Assembly: GCF_001939115.1 (NCBI RefSeq)
Contig: NZ_MQTZ01000041.1
Coordinates: 62,001-126,000 of the forward strand
Length of the DNA: 64,000 nucleotides
Direction: 5' to 3'
From: Leptolyngbya sp. 'hensonii'
GTDB taxonomy: Bacteria > Cyanobacteriota > Cyanobacteriia > GCF-001939115
The notes under the pieces: model-generated
Seen by the model: only the letters and a program-made list of their open reading frames with translations
The model's database searches: none
What the model was told of the DNA's origin: nothing
In this document: one piece after another, positions 51,577 through 61,790 of the stretch
Position numbering within the stretch: position 1 is the first letter of the stretch
Layout of the letters: the number at the start of each line of letters is the position of its first letter
Made by a program: the position numbers and the translations under genes

Positions 51577-52851
51577 CTACAATCGGGGTAACATGCGGAA
51601 AATTTCCTGGGCCGCCCGATCGCAAACCCCAGGTTCACCCAAATCTTGCCGCATTTCTTGATAGTTCTGTTGCATCTTCTGGCGGCTATCTGCATGCAGT
51701 AGAAGATCCAGAGCTGCTTGCAGGACATTCTCCACAGTTGCCCGATCCTGAACGAACTCGGGCACAATCTCACGCATGACCACGAGGTTGGGGGGGGAGG
51801 CGAAAGGAATCGAGAATTTTAAGAATGTCTGCCCTAGCCAGTATGTCAGGGCACTGACCCGGTATAGAACCACCTGAGGCACACCCAGGAGGGCAATCTC
51901 CAGGTTGACGGTGCCGGTCTTGGCGATCGCCAGATCGGCAGCTGCGATCGCCAGCAGGGGCGCAGAAATTTCAGTCTGAGGTTGGTGGGGGAGAGGCTGA
52001 TCCGGGGGGACGTAGCTGGTGACCAACCGGGCATTCAGGCCATAGCGTTGAATGGCCTGCTCCAGGGGCTGCCGGTAGGTTTCCAGGGACAGGGGAATGA
52101 GAAATTGTACGGCTCCCAGTTTTTCCTGAATCTGGCGTGCAACTTCAAAGATGATCGGCAGGAGATACTTCAACTCCTGAAATCGGGAGACGGGCAACAG
52201 CGCGATCGTGGTTTCAGCCTCCTGCAAACCTAGGAGTGATCTGGCAGTGCCCCGGTCCGGAGGATTTTGCATCCGATCGAGGAGGGGATGCCCCACCCAC
52301 TTGACCTGGGCTCCTTTAGCCTGGAAATAACGGGCCTCTTCCGGGAACACAGCCAGTAGCAGGTCCGTAATGTGAACAATACTGGTAGTATGGTTCGGGC
52401 CTATAGACCAGACCCATTCTTGCGGGGCAATGTAGTAGACAATTGGGATCTGGGGCAGATATTTCCGCAGGTAATTGCCGATAGTGACATTGGGACCCAT
52501 GTAGTCAATCAGGACTACCAAATCCGGGGGATTCTGTCGCAAATAGCGTTTCGCTTTTTGCTGCATCAGCAGAGTAGGCAACACAAAAGGTAAGGCTTCC
52601 AGGAGGCCAATCGAGCCCGTAGCACTGGTGTGACCCAGCAGCGTCGCACCTGCTTGAGCCATGCGATCGCCTCCCAGAGCCAGGATCTCCAGGTCAATGC
52701 CCAGTTCTTGGGCTTGCCGGTACAGGGCTGTGATCAGCAGTGCACCTTGCAAATCCCCAGAGACTTCCCCAGTACTGATAAAGATGCGAACTTTCCGAGG
52801 ATTGGAAACAGACGAGGGCAGGGAAGCGTCAGGAGTTGCTTCGTCCTTCAT
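51577..52851 (-). CDS. lpxB: Lipid-A-disaccharide synthase
   Basis: The 424-residue protein has the LpxB series RIFISTGEVSGDLQGALLIT, ALGGDRMAQAGATLLGHT, VVLIDYMGPN and YYIAPQEWVWS, the last a signature near the active site. It joins two acylated glucosamines to form the lipid A disaccharide at the inner membrane. The ATG overlaps the lpxA stop by 4 bases (ATGA). It is the last gene of the lipid A operon. Confidence 0.95.
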   Translation of the reverse strand: MKDEATPDASLPSSVSNPRKVRIFISTGEVSGDLQGALLITALYRQAQELGIDLEILALGGDRMAQAGATLLGHTSATGSIGLLEALPFVLPTLLMQQKAKRYLRQNPPDLVVLIDYMGPNVTIGNYLRKYLPQIPIVYYIAPQEWVWSIGPNHTTSIVHITDLLLAVFPEEARYFQAKGAQVKWVGHPLLDRMQNPPDRGTARSLLGLQEAETTIALLPVSRFQELKYLLPIIFEVARQIQEKLGAVQFLIPLSLETYRQPLEQAIQRYGLNARLVTSYVPPDQPLPHQPQTEISAPLLAIAAADLAIAKTGTVNLEIALLGVPQVVLYRVSALTYWLGQTFLKFSIPFASPPNLVVMREIVPEFVQDRATVENVLQAALDLLLHADSRQKMQQNYQEMRQDLGEPGVCDRAAQEIFRMLPRL

Positions 52852-53675
52852 CCTTCCTCCTCCTCCTTCTCTTTAGCACTGGGAATGGGACCCCGTCTTT
52901 CTGGTAATTGGGAAAGTTGCATAAACCGACGCAGGTGTTGCAACTGTTCATTGTCTGGGAGGAGTTCCAGTTGTTCTAGGGATTCTTTGAACGTGAGGTC
53001 CGATCGATAAAGCAGGCGAAACGCTTTCTTCAATGCAGCATAGACCTGCCCCTCTGCGAGTTCAGTTAACCCAGCCCGCTGCAACCCAACCAGGTTCAGG
53101 GAACGCACCCTGGCCGGATTTCCCTCTACCAGAATAAAGGGGGGGACATCCCGTTCAATTCGGCTCATGCCCCCCACAAAGGACAATCGACCGATGTGCA
53201 CAAATTGGTGGACCCCTACCAACCCACCAATTCTGGCCTGAGATTCCACATGAATATGTCCGGCTAGGGCAACGGAATTGGCAATAATGACCTGATCTTC
53301 AATCGTGCAATTGTGGGCAATGTGGGCATAGGCCATGACCAGGTTGCGATTCCCAATCACGGTCATTTCATCAGCACGGGTAGCCCGATTAATCGTGACA
53401 TACTCCCGAATCAGGTTGTCGTCGCCAATTTTGACCAGGTTGAGAGAGCCGTCATATTTCAAATCTTGCGGCTCTAGGCCGATCGCGGCCCCTGGAAAAA
53501 TACGATTACGGGCCCCGATTTCGGTACAGCCATCTAGCACCACATGGGGACCAATTACCGTGTCAGGGCCAACTTTGACCTTTTCCCCGATTACGGCATA
53601 GGGTCCTACTTTAACGGTAGGGTGCAGTTCAGCATTGGGGTGTATCACTGCAGTCGGATGAATCAGACTAGTCAA
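52848..53675 (-). CDS. lpxA: UDP-N-acetylglucosamine acyltransferase
   Basis: The 275-residue protein is a left-handed beta-helix of hexapeptide repeats (IHPTAVIHPNAELHPTVKVG) with NLVMAYAHIAHNCTIEDQVI carrying the active-site histidine, and the helical C-terminal tail of LpxA. It adds the first acyl chain in lipid A synthesis. TTG 53675 with GGAGG six bases upstream is chosen; the frame is open 22 codons further. It lies between fabZ and lpxB. Confidence 0.93.
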   Translation of the reverse strand: MTSLIHPTAVIHPNAELHPTVKVGPYAVIGEKVKVGPDTVIGPHVVLDGCTEIGARNRIFPGAAIGLEPQDLKYDGSLNLVKIGDDNLIREYVTINRATRADEMTVIGNRNLVMAYAHIAHNCTIEDQVIIANSVALAGHIHVESQARIGGLVGVHQFVHIGRLSFVGGMSRIERDVPPFILVEGNPARVRSLNLVGLQRAGLTELAEGQVYAALKKAFRLLYRSDLTFKESLEQLELLPDNEQLQHLRRFMQLSQLPERRGPIPSAKEKEEEEG

Positions 53676-53752
53676 AGGGGAGCCTCCAGAGGCATGAATT
53701 AGAAGTTTCGAGCCATAACTTGAATCCAACTCAAAACTCAAAACTCAAAACT

Positions 53753-54301
53753 TCAATCAACTAACGAAAACATTAATTCGCCCTCTGCAGCAAGCTGTCC
53801 ATCAACCTCAGCCTGTGCCTGCATCTTACCAAAGCGACGTTTCTTAACCCAGAGCAGTTCCACTCGCATCACCAGTTGATCGCCAGGGACCACCTGACGA
53901 CGAAACCGGACTTTATCGATACCAGCAAAAACGAATAGACCTCCCCGCATTTCCTCCATTTGGGTCAACACAATCCCCCCAACCTGGGCCATGGCTTCAA
54001 CAATGAGCACACCCGGCATAATGGGACGATCGGGAAAGTGTCCCTGGAAATGGGGTTCGTTGAAGGTCACGTTTTTAATCCCGACAGCCCGGACCCCAGG
54101 GACATACTCAATAATTCTATCGACTAGGGCAAAAGGGTAACGATGGGGAAGGAGACGATGGATTTCATCAATCGTCATGGTGGACGGAGCAGGGTTGGGG
54201 GTAGATTGATTGACCTCTGAGACTGCGATCGAATTGGAGTGCAGAGCGGTTTCGTTCGTTGTGCTGGTGCCTGGAGCCACTACTTTACCTATCGTAAGCA
54301 A
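53753..54301 (-). CDS. fabZ: 3-hydroxyacyl-ACP dehydratase FabZ
   Basis: The 182-residue frame contains [20 protein letters not shown] and [20 protein letters not shown], the hot-dog fold with catalytic histidine and glutamate. It dehydrates hydroxyacyl-ACP in fatty acid synthesis and supplies the lipid A pathway. The first 40 residues do not fit the family, which usually starts near [16 protein letters not shown]; the real start may be further in. It lies 125 bases after lpxC. Confidence 0.92.
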   Translation of the reverse strand: MLTIGKVVAPGTSTTNETALHSNSIAVSEVNQSTPNPAPSTMTIDEIHRLLPHRYPFALVDRIIEYVPGVRAVGIKNVTFNEPHFQGHFPDRPIMPGVLIVEAMAQVGGIVLTQMEEMRGGLFVFAGIDKVRFRRQVVPGDQLVMRVELLWVKKRRFGKMQAQAEVDGQLAAEGELMFSLVD

Positions 54302-54426
54302 TTAATAATGAAGACATTCTTTATCATCTCAGATTCTGGTCCCCAGCAGGTGCTCCCGTGGGGGAGAGATCCCTGATTGGATCCAGGATGCTTCAAGTAA
54401 AGCCCCTGGTCCCTGGATGATGGCCA

Positions 54427-55314
54427 TCAAGACATCATCTGGCGCACCAACTGGACATGTAAGGAGTGGCTGGCCTTATAAGCCAGGAAATGAGCGATTG
54501 GAAAGGTTCCCAGTAAACTCAAATCCCCAATCAAATCCAGAAGCTTGTGACGGACCGGCTCATTGGGAAATCTCAAGGGAGGATTCACCCAGCCGGTATC
54601 ACTACAAACCAGGGCGTTGTCCAAACTGCCACCCTTAATCAAACCAGCCGCTCTCAGGTGTTCAATCTGATGCAGGAGGCCAAAGGTGCGGGCTGGAGCA
54701 ATTTCTGCCTGGAAGTCAGAGGTGGAGGCTGTGCCCTGAGCAGGGGGAGCCCAACTGTGCCACTGGTTCCCGATCGCTGGAAGTTCAAAATCGATCCCGT
54801 AAGTAAACCGTAGCTCCGGTGAGGGTAGAGCTGCCACAAAAATGTCATCCTGACGAACCCAGACCGGCTCGTTCAAGACCCAGATCGGGCGGGTGGCAGA
54901 TTGGGGTAGCAATCCAACCCGGTCGATGGCCTCGGCCCAAGGGTGGGCCGAGCCATCCAGCAGGGGCACCTCTGGACCATCAATCTCAATACAGGCGTTA
55001 TCAACCCCCATCGCGGCCAGGGTGGCCAGCAAATGTTCTACGGTGCGAACTTTAGCGTCGCTAGCCGTTAGCTCCGTAGAGAGGGCAGTTTGACTGACCG
55101 ATTCGATCTGGGCTGCTATCCGAGCATTGTGAGGCAGGTCCACCCGCACGAAGTAGCGCCCTGTATCGGGTGGAGCTGGCAAGACCCGCACCCGTGTTAA
55201 CGCTCCTGTATGCAAGCCGACTCCGGAAAGCTCAAACTCACCCTGCAGTGTTTTTTGAACTCTAGATTCTGACGTTTGAACTGAATGAACAGCCTGCAAA
55301 TCCGTTGAAACCAT
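54427..55314 (-). CDS. lpxC: UDP-3-O-acyl-N-acetylglucosamine deacetylase
   Basis: The 295-residue protein has [25 protein letters not shown] (Zn-binding histidine), [16 protein letters not shown] and [14 protein letters not shown] (second histidine and aspartate). This zinc enzyme makes the first committed step of lipid A synthesis. The gene starts 5 bases after the bamA stop, so the two are coupled. Normal length. Confidence 0.94.
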   Translation of the reverse strand: MVSTDLQAVHSVQTSESRVQKTLQGEFELSGVGLHTGALTRVRVLPAPPDTGRYFVRVDLPHNARIAAQIESVSQTALSTELTASDAKVRTVEHLLATLAAMGVDNACIEIDGPEVPLLDGSAHPWAEAIDRVGLLPQSATRPIWVLNEPVWVRQDDIFVAALPSPELRFTYGIDFELPAIGNQWHSWAPPAQGTASTSDFQAEIAPARTFGLLHQIEHLRAAGLIKGGSLDNALVCSDTGWVNPPLRFPNEPVRHKLLDLIGDLSLLGTFPIAHFLAYKASHSLHVQLVRQMMS

Positions 55315-55319
55315 ACTGC

Positions 55320-57491
55320 TTAGAACCGTTCTCCAATCCCAAATTGAAAGCGGCTACCGCCCTGGTCATTAATCCCGTAGTCGATGCGGATGGGTCCGAG
55401 GGGAGACTGAATTCTAATCCCTAACCCATAGCCAAATCCGCTGCCTGGTTTTCCTCTCACCCCTGCTGGATTACCAATGACGCTATTTCCAGTGCCCAAA
55501 TCGGTGGCAGCATCAAAAAATAGCGCCGCACCAATAATTGAGAAGACGGGAAAGCGATATTCTGCTGTGGCCTGGACAAAACTACGGCCACTACCCAGTG
55601 CCCCCTCTTCATATCCCCGGACGGAGTTGACACCCCCCAGGGCAAAGGCCTCGTAGGGAGGCAAATCACCAAAGGCGGTGCCTGCCTGGATATTAAAAGC
55701 TAAAGCCTGGGGACCTTCAGAGAGATTGAGGTAGCTAACTGGGATGTAATAGCTGTAACTTCCCCGCACCCGGTTCAGCAGAATATTTCCGGAGCCAATG
55801 GGGATCGACTGTTCTGTTCCGATCCTGAACAGAGAACCACTGGTAGGACGCAGGGGATCATTCCGCAAGTCTCGCACAGCGCCAAATTGAACTGAGAAGA
55901 GATCATCGGTGCCTGTGCCGCTGAAACTGAGAGGATTACCCAGCTGATCCACCGTAACAATGTTGCGGGCCGCATCTCGAACCGTCACTTGCTGATATTG
56001 CAACCCGAGGGAGGCAATCCAACCGTCATTCAACGGTCGGGTAAAGTTGACGCCTCCCCCCAGACGATCGATCCGGGGAATGTCCCCATTCGCCAAGCGG
56101 ACGAGGGGGTTACCTGTATCAAATACCAGAGAGATCGTTCTTCGGTTAAACAGGTTCACGGTATAGGAGGTGCGGAACGGATCTCCTGCAATCCAGGGGT
56201 CCGTAAAGCTAAGGTCAAACAAAAGTTCCCGTTCGCCGAGCTGGAATTCTGCTCCCAGCTTCTGGTTATTCCCACCCAGATTCTGTTCCTGGTAACTGAG
56301 GGTACCAAATAATCCACTGGCAGAACTAAAACCGACCCCGGCGGCCAGGGAGCCAGAGTTACGTTCGATGACATTGGCAACAATGACAACCTTACGCGGA
56401 TCCTGACCGGGACTGAGGGAGAGACGAACATCTTCAAAGATCCCGAGAGAAAAGACTCGCTGCAGATCCTTCTCGATCTGAGCCCGATTAAACACATCTC
56501 CCGGCTTGACTGTAAACTCCCGGGTGATGATGAAATCACGGGTACGCCCACTAATGGGTTGTCCTTTCTCGTCCGTATCTTCCCCTTCTTTCTTCAGGAA
56601 GCGGACCTGGATCCCTTCAACAACCCCCTCAGCGACCTGCAAGGTTACGATGCCATCCTCGGAGACTTTCGGGACATCAAGGACCTGGGCCAGAACATAG
56701 CCTTTGTCCTGATACCATTTATTAACCTGCTTGACGCCATCCTGGAATTGGCGCAGGTTCAATGTTTTACCGTATTGAGGCCGGAAAATATCATCCACAA
56801 CGGTTTGAGGAAGGACTTGATTTCCTTCAATGCGGACAGATTGTAAGACCGGGTTCGTCTTGACCTCAAAGGTGACCCGAACCCCGAGTGGGGTATCTTC
56901 AGGAACCGCCCGAACATTGGAAAAGTAGCCTGTCGCAAAAATGGCGTTGATATCTTCTTGTAATTCAGTTCGAGTGGAAGCCCGTCCAGCCCGAGTCCGA
57001 ATAACGCTGTAGACAATATTCTCCAGCTCTGGTGTGGCACCGCTGACAACCACTTCAGCCACCAGTACTCTGGGTTCTGCTTCAGCGGGCTGGGGTTGAG
57101 ACGAAGGCAGGTCTAAAGTCGGTCCAGGAGTAGGTTGACTGGGCTCAGGGGCTGTGGGTTCTGGTGCTGCCGATCCGGGTTGAGCCTGACTCAGGGAGGT
57201 TGGCAAGGATGGAGCAATAGCAGAAACAGGCTTTTCAGGCGCGATCGGAACTACAACCTGGGACGTAATCAGCGGTGAAGAAAACTCCCTCTGCGCCAGC
57301 GGTATTTCAGGCTGGGAGGTATCAGGTTGGGGCAAAACCACACCGGGTGTTGGCTCCGGAGGGACTTCTGGCTTAGCAGAAGTCCCCTTGTCTACAGGTG
57401 CATAATACAGGGTTTGCCCCTGAGCAGGGTTGGACAAACCGATCGTTGCAGAAGTCGCAACCAGAGCTATTAAAACTGGAGATAAGCGCAT
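55320..57491 (-). CDS. bamA: Outer membrane assembly protein BamA/Omp85
   Basis: The 723-residue protein has a signal peptide ([20 protein letters not shown]), a proline-rich linker (about 30-130), three POTRA domains, and a C-terminal 16-strand barrel ending in [29 protein letters not shown] opens the POTRA region. It folds and inserts outer membrane beta-barrels in the cyanobacterial envelope. The start is set at M 57491, where the signal peptide begins; 11 residues are open further upstream. It is followed by lpxC, fabZ, lpxA and lpxB, the usual cyanobacterial envelope cluster. Confidence 0.93.
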   Translation of the reverse strand: MRLSPVLIALVATSATIGLSNPAQGQTLYYAPVDKGTSAKPEVPPEPTPGVVLPQPDTSQPEIPLAQREFSSPLITSQVVVPIAPEKPVSAIAPSLPTSLSQAQPGSAAPEPTAPEPSQPTPGPTLDLPSSQPQPAEAEPRVLVAEVVVSGATPELENIVYSVIRTRAGRASTRTELQEDINAIFATGYFSNVRAVPEDTPLGVRVTFEVKTNPVLQSVRIEGNQVLPQTVVDDIFRPQYGKTLNLRQFQDGVKQVNKWYQDKGYVLAQVLDVPKVSEDGIVTLQVAEGVVEGIQVRFLKKEGEDTDEKGQPISGRTRDFIITREFTVKPGDVFNRAQIEKDLQRVFSLGIFEDVRLSLSPGQDPRKVVIVANVIERNSGSLAAGVGFSSASGLFGTLSYQEQNLGGNNQKLGAEFQLGERELLFDLSFTDPWIAGDPFRTSYTVNLFNRRTISLVFDTGNPLVRLANGDIPRIDRLGGGVNFTRPLNDGWIASLGLQYQQVTVRDAARNIVTVDQLGNPLSFSGTGTDDLFSVQFGAVRDLRNDPLRPTSGSLFRIGTEQSIPIGSGNILLNRVRGSYSYYIPVSYLNLSEGPQALAFNIQAGTAFGDLPPYEAFALGGVNSVRGYEEGALGSGRSFVQATAEYRFPVFSIIGAALFFDAATDLGTGNSVIGNPAGVRGKPGSGFGYGLGIRIQSPLGPIRIDYGINDQGGSRFQFGIGERF

Positions 57492-57563
57492 TGGATTCAG
57501 GTTAACTTTGCACATCCACACCACACTTGCTGCAAACCGAAGTCGGAATTGACGAATCTGAAC

Positions 57564-57597
57564 CTTGTCACCAGGGAAGACTTGTCACCAGGGAAGA
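57564..57597. repeat. 17-bp perfect tandem duplication
   Basis: CTTGTCACCAGGGAAGA occurs twice in direct succession (57564-57580 and 57581-57597), in the spacer between purC and bamA. It looks like a recent slippage duplication and may alter the spacing of a promoter or leader. Confidence 0.8.
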
Positions 57598-57633
57598 TTA
57601 GTTTGCGGAATCTTAAGGATTTTACCCCATCCG

Positions 57634-58374
57634 TTACACTCCCCGATGAGCAGATTGGGAGAGTACCCGCTCCAGAACCTGGCGATAGGCAGTTTCCACC
57701 TCTCCCAGATCTCGTCGGAAACGGTCTTTATCTAGCACTCGACGATCAGGATCTGTTTCCGCCTGATTCCAGAGACGGCAGGTGTCGGGGCTGATCTCAT
57801 CGGCTAGCAACAAGCGCTGTTGGTGATCAATACCAAACTCCAACTTGAAGTCTACCAGGGTAATTCCACACGCTTGAAAAAAAGCTGACAGAACTTGATT
57901 AACTTGTAAGGCCAGATGTCGCAACTGTTCAATCTGCTCTGAGGTAGCCAATTCCAGAAGCAGAATTCGATCGGGGGTCAACAGGGGATCGCCCAGGGCA
58001 TCATTCTTATAGTAATAGTCCACTAGGGGAAATTTGAGGACCGTGCCCAATTCCATCCCAGTTTGTAGACAGAGACTACCGGCTGCGATGTTCCTGACCA
58101 CCACTTCCAGGGGCAAAATTTTGACCGCCCACACTTTCATTTCATTCCCTGACACCTGATCAATAAAGTGCGTGGCAACCCCATGCTGTTCCAGGAGGCG
58201 GAACAAATGGCTGGAGATGGCACAATTGATTTCCCCTTTACCGGCAATTTGACCCCGCTTTTTTGCGTTGAACGCGGTGGCGTCATCTTTAAAGTAGGAG
58301 ATCAAGACCTGCGGATCATCTGTGCTGTAGACAATCTTGGCCTTGCCTTCATAGAGCTGCTGACGATCGGGCAT
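57634..58374 (-). CDS. purC: SAICAR synthetase
   Basis: The 246-residue protein has the PurC series YEGKAKIVYSTDDPQVLISY, FKDDATAFNAKKRGQIAGKG and FKLEFGIDHQQRLLLADEIS. It joins aspartate to CAIR in purine synthesis. The ATG at 58374 starts directly at the conserved N-terminus. It is upstream of bamA on the same strand with a 142-base spacer. Confidence 0.96.
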   Translation of the reverse strand: MPDRQQLYEGKAKIVYSTDDPQVLISYFKDDATAFNAKKRGQIAGKGEINCAISSHLFRLLEQHGVATHFIDQVSGNEMKVWAVKILPLEVVVRNIAAGSLCLQTGMELGTVLKFPLVDYYYKNDALGDPLLTPDRILLLELATSEQIEQLRHLALQVNQVLSAFFQACGITLVDFKLEFGIDHQQRLLLADEISPDTCRLWNQAETDPDRRVLDKDRFRRDLGEVETAYRQVLERVLSQSAHRGV

Positions 58375-58473
58375 GGGCGTATTGGATGGAACTGAACCAC
58401 TCCAGGGGTTATCCTGTAAGTGCCTACCAATTCTACCGTTGCTGGTTGATTTGGCAATGGGGCAAAGGACGCT

Positions 58474-58956
58474 CTAGCAACCTGTCCCTGAAACTGCGGC
58501 AGATGCAGCCAGTTGTGAGAAAATCTTTGCCAGTTCAAAGTCCTGGTCAGTTAACCCCCCTGCATCGTGGGTAGTCAGGCTGAGGGTGACTTTGTTATAG
58601 GTGATTTGAATATCTGGATGGTGAGCGGCTTTCTCCGCTGGTTCCACCAGACGGTTGACAAAGTTAATCGCCTCCACAAAATCTTTCACCTGACGGGTAC
58701 AGTAGAGCTGCTTGCCGTTCGTTTTCCAGCCTGGCAGGTCTTTCATCCGGCGAGAAATTTCTAGCAGGGTCAACCGTTTCAGCTTAGGTGCTGGATTGGG
58801 GAGTTGCCCGATCGTCGGAATCGGTGCTGGTTGTGCAGAGGCAATCGGGCTAGGGGCCAGGGGAACTCCTATCAGAGGGCTCAGGATACCCAGGGCCACC
58901 AGGAAAGGCCGGATTGTGCAGCGAACAGGTTGAACAGCGGCAGGTTCAGGGAGCAC
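58474..58956 (-). CDS. Exported pterin-4a-carbinolamine dehydratase-like protein
   Basis: The 160-residue protein has a hydrophobic N-terminal segment (FLVALGILSPLIGVPLAPSP) ending near ASAQ, then a proline-rich linker and the PCD domain with LPGWKTNGKQLYCTRQ, EKAAHHPDIQITYNKVTLSL (H112, H113) and H130 in THDAGG. The dehydratase recycles pterins; a relative in plants and some bacteria assists Rubisco assembly. Cytoplasmic PCDs have no signal peptide, so the predicted export is unusual. GTG 58956 is fixed by AGGAGG eight bases upstream. Confidence 0.83.
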   Translation of the reverse strand: MLPEPAAVQPVRCTIRPFLVALGILSPLIGVPLAPSPIASAQPAPIPTIGQLPNPAPKLKRLTLLEISRRMKDLPGWKTNGKQLYCTRQVKDFVEAINFVNRLVEPAEKAAHHPDIQITYNKVTLSLTTHDAGGLTDQDFELAKIFSQLAASAAVSGTGC

Positions 58957-59045
58957 CGGATCCACCTCCTAAAGGTGACATCAATTTAATTGCGACTTAT
59001 GAACTTAAATTGTGACCGCAACCCATTCTGACCGCAAGGGCGGAT

Positions 59046-60227
59046 CTACTCCAGACCAATACGAGCCCCCCACACATCCTGGGGTAGGAAGGTGCGATCA
59101 CCGGGCAGGGGGGCGATTGGTTCTGTTAACAAAAACCTCCCCTCTCGAATCCACTGTTTCAGCTCTTCCGCCACCCGGCGCGACAGGTAGATGCTGGCCA
59201 GGGGAGCAACCCGAACCAGGGTGCCATCGATCGTGATTCGGCCTGATTTCAACTGGGCATAACTGATGAGACCAAAGGTGGGGCGGACCCGGCGGGGAAT
59301 CGAGAAATCTACGATCGGAGCCACCAGTTCCTGGTCAGTCACTGCGCAACGGGCCACCACCGCCTCCGAAAGGACGGGCAGGGGAATCCCCACGCCCAGC
59401 ATCAGGGAGGGGCCATAGCTTCGGAAGTAACAGCCCCGAACCCAGGCAGGGTCCATCTGCTTGGCATCTCCGATCAGGGCCAGGGTGGCTGCAGGGCCGA
59501 TCGGAGTCCGGTTGGGGAGCCGCTTTTGCATCGGGAAGTGCTGGGTGCCCTCCCAGGCCACATAGCCAACACCCCCTCCCAGAAAAATACGGGTGCCAAT
59601 GCCGATTGCCTGCAGGTCCGGGTCATTGAGCAGAGGGGAAATCGCGCCGGGATTGGAATAAACGGCATTGCCCAGGCGGGGCTGCAGAGGGCCTAGGTAA
59701 GTGAAGAGGGGACGATCACCCCCGTTCACACCCACAATAAAATTCTGGTAAACGTTGCGGGGATTGAACAGATAAAACTGGTTGATCGTATCGCGGGTAA
59801 TCGTGGTTTCAAAGGATGCCCGGGGATAGCAGTCGGTCACTTGGCCCAGAGCTCTCAGGGTAATGGCCTTACCGGCAATCAGGTCGGCAATCACATGGCC
59901 ACCACCCCGTTCTCGAACTTCTTCCCCTTCCCCAGACTCACTCACCTGGGTAGCCCCAATGTAAAGATCCACGGCACCAAAACCAGAGTAGGCCGCAACG
60001 CCATCCAGCCAGCACTGGCGGATTTTAATCGGGGGGTCGGTATGGCCCAGGTTGAGAATGGCTCCGGAGGATTCCATCGGCTCAAAAGTGCCGGTGGTGA
60101 TGACATCCACTTCTTTGGCCACCTGGGAGATGCCAACCTCTGCGACCCTGGCCTTGAGTTCTTCGACGGTTAAAACGACAGCCTGGTGATGGTTGATTTT
60201 ATCGTTGATATCGGCGATCGTGCGCAT
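59046..60227 (-). CDS. DUF39 / homocysteine biosynthesis-type protein
   Basis: The 393-residue protein has VDVITTGTFEPMESSGAILN, LGHTDPPIKIRQCWLDGVAA, YSGFGAVDLYIGATQ and GGGVGYVAWEGTQHFP. This pattern fits DUF39, whose archaeal members take part in converting aspartate semialdehyde to homocysteine. In a cyanobacterium the reaction is uncertain. A cysteine in RQCWLDG and one in RGCYFRSYG may be active-site residues. ATG 60227 starts the coding strand; it is 119 bases after the permease gene. Confidence 0.84.
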   Translation of the reverse strand: MRTIADINDKINHHQAVVLTVEELKARVAEVGISQVAKEVDVITTGTFEPMESSGAILNLGHTDPPIKIRQCWLDGVAAYSGFGAVDLYIGATQVSESGEGEEVRERGGGHVIADLIAGKAITLRALGQVTDCYPRASFETTITRDTINQFYLFNPRNVYQNFIVGVNGGDRPLFTYLGPLQPRLGNAVYSNPGAISPLLNDPDLQAIGIGTRIFLGGGVGYVAWEGTQHFPMQKRLPNRTPIGPAATLALIGDAKQMDPAWVRGCYFRSYGPSLMLGVGIPLPVLSEAVVARCAVTDQELVAPIVDFSIPRRVRPTFGLISYAQLKSGRITIDGTLVRVAPLASIYLSRRVAEELKQWIREGRFLLTEPIAPLPGDRTFLPQDVWGARIGLE

Positions 60228-60346
60228 GGATGAAGCCCCACAAATTCTGGTTAGGCAGGCAAGACGTTTGGGCGGGCAATGATTGGGGACGATCGTCTGT
60301 AGGAGTAAGAGCAGTTTCCAGGACTCTGGTGGTTCAGGAACACTCT

Positions 60347-61504
60347 TTAAGGTGTGGGTTCCGATGCGGTGGAACTGGCGGAGCTATCAGCAGGAGGATC
60401 TGGAATCGCTTCAGCTAAGACCAACGTCGGATCAGCTAAGGCTAACGTCGGACTGTCTGCCCCTGTCTCCTGAATGGATCTCGTCGATCGCCAGGGATCC
60501 AGGACATCTTTAACCAGGATTTCCTGAATCATAACCTGTCCTACAACGGTTAAGGGAATGGCCAGAAACAAGCCCAGGAAACCGAAGAAACTGGCAAAGA
60601 ATACCTGCGACATCAGCGTTACTGCCGGGAGCAGATGCACCTGTTGAGCCATAATTCGGGGAGTGAGGACATTGCTCTCAAACTGTTGAATCGCAAAATA
60701 AAGCCCAAACACAGCCAGGGGCTTCCAGGCTGAGTCTAACAGGCTGATGGACATGGGCAAAATGACACTGATGGTGGGACCAAGGTTAGGAATTAAGTTC
60801 AGCAAACCGGCAACGATCGCGTTCGCCAAAGCAGCCCTGACCCCTAACATCGTCAGACCCATCCAGCTCAACAAGCCAATAATTAACATCCCCAGGAGGG
60901 CTCCGATCACCCATTTCCCCAATTTGATTTCAATCAGCCCCAGCACCTCATCCATGCGGCGGCGATAGAAAGAGGGAAACAGGCGAATGAATCCCTGGCG
61001 ATAGGCCAGGGGTTCTGCCAGAAACATTAGGGTGATGACAAACACCAGCAGAAAGTTAAGTAATGCCCCCAGGGAGTTGGAAAAAATACTGAAGGAGCGC
61101 TGCACCAGTTGGTTGGCCAGGGGCTGAACTTGCTTAATGACATCCTCCACGTCGGGCAGGTAAGGGATAGCCCAGGTGGGAACGCTAGTTCGCATGTAAT
61201 CAACCTGCCGATTCAGAACCTGGATACCCTTAGGTAACAGATAGGATAGCTCCTGAAACTGGTGAGCAAATGCCGGTACGATCAGCAGGAAAATCCCAAT
61301 GAGCACCAGGATTAACAGTAAGGTGGAGAGGACAACCGCGATACTGCGCTTAATTCCAAACCGTTGAAATCGGTAAGCCAGTCGGTTGAGGGCGATCGCC
61401 AGCACTACGGCTGCAAAAATGAGCAGTAGAACCTGCCGAATTTCCCACAGGATATAGAAGGTACTGATGATAGCAAGCAGACCAATCCACTGACCCAGGC
61501 TCAA
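60347..61504 (-). CDS. AI-2E family permease
   Basis: The 385-residue protein has about eight membrane segments (e.g. LLIFAAVVLAIALNRLAYRF, FLLVFVITLMFLA, AVVLSTLLLILVLIGIFLLI). The pattern GLLNLIPNLGPTISVILPMS fits the AI-2E/YdiK/PerM transporter family. The last 40 residues are a low-complexity tail (ALADPTLVLAEAIPDPP) with a tandem repeat. Substrate unknown. A small two-helix protein gene lies upstream. Confidence 0.88.
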   Translation of the reverse strand: MSLGQWIGLLAIISTFYILWEIRQVLLLIFAAVVLAIALNRLAYRFQRFGIKRSIAVVLSTLLLILVLIGIFLLIVPAFAHQFQELSYLLPKGIQVLNRQVDYMRTSVPTWAIPYLPDVEDVIKQVQPLANQLVQRSFSIFSNSLGALLNFLLVFVITLMFLAEPLAYRQGFIRLFPSFYRRRMDEVLGLIEIKLGKWVIGALLGMLIIGLLSWMGLTMLGVRAALANAIVAGLLNLIPNLGPTISVILPMSISLLDSAWKPLAVFGLYFAIQQFESNVLTPRIMAQQVHLLPAVTLMSQVFFASFFGFLGLFLAIPLTVVGQVMIQEILVKDVLDPWRSTRSIQETGADSPTLALADPTLVLAEAIPDPPADSSASSTASEPTP

Positions 61505-61570
61505 GGTTCTACTCCAGTTAAGGCTAAGGGGGGGTATACGGTGTATGACGATTCCATCACACCTTACACC

Positions 61571-61756
61571 TTATACCCTCTTTGCCCTTAGACCCAACAA
61601 TAAGGCCATGATGGTAGAAGGAAGTAGAATTGCCACCACAGCAATGGTGGGGCTGGGAGAAATAGGCAGCATGGGACCAAGGTACCGGATCCCACAGGAA
61701 ATGATCACTGAAAGAGCCAGAATTTTCAGGATATAGGTGAAGGGAGTATCGGTCAT
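61571..61756 (-). CDS. Small two-helix membrane protein, unknown
   Basis: A 61-residue protein with two hydrophobic stretches (ILALSVIISCGIRYLGPMLP and TIAVVAILLPSTIMALLLGL) and an arginine/lysine end. No family is recognised. It lies between the AI-2E permease and a lipoprotein gene on the same strand; spacing suggests independent or loosely coupled transcription. Confidence 0.6.
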   Translation of the reverse strand: MTDTPFTYILKILALSVIISCGIRYLGPMLPISPSPTIAVVAILLPSTIMALLLGLRAKRV

Positions 61757-61790
61757 GATGACAAAATGCCAGGAAGCATCAGATTAAAAA

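Noticed and set aside
60407-60460. Tandem repeat inside the end of the AI-2E gene as a regulatory element
   Set aside because: It lies in the coding frame and gives a low-complexity tail (ALADPTLVLAEAIPDPP), so it is simply a coding duplication.
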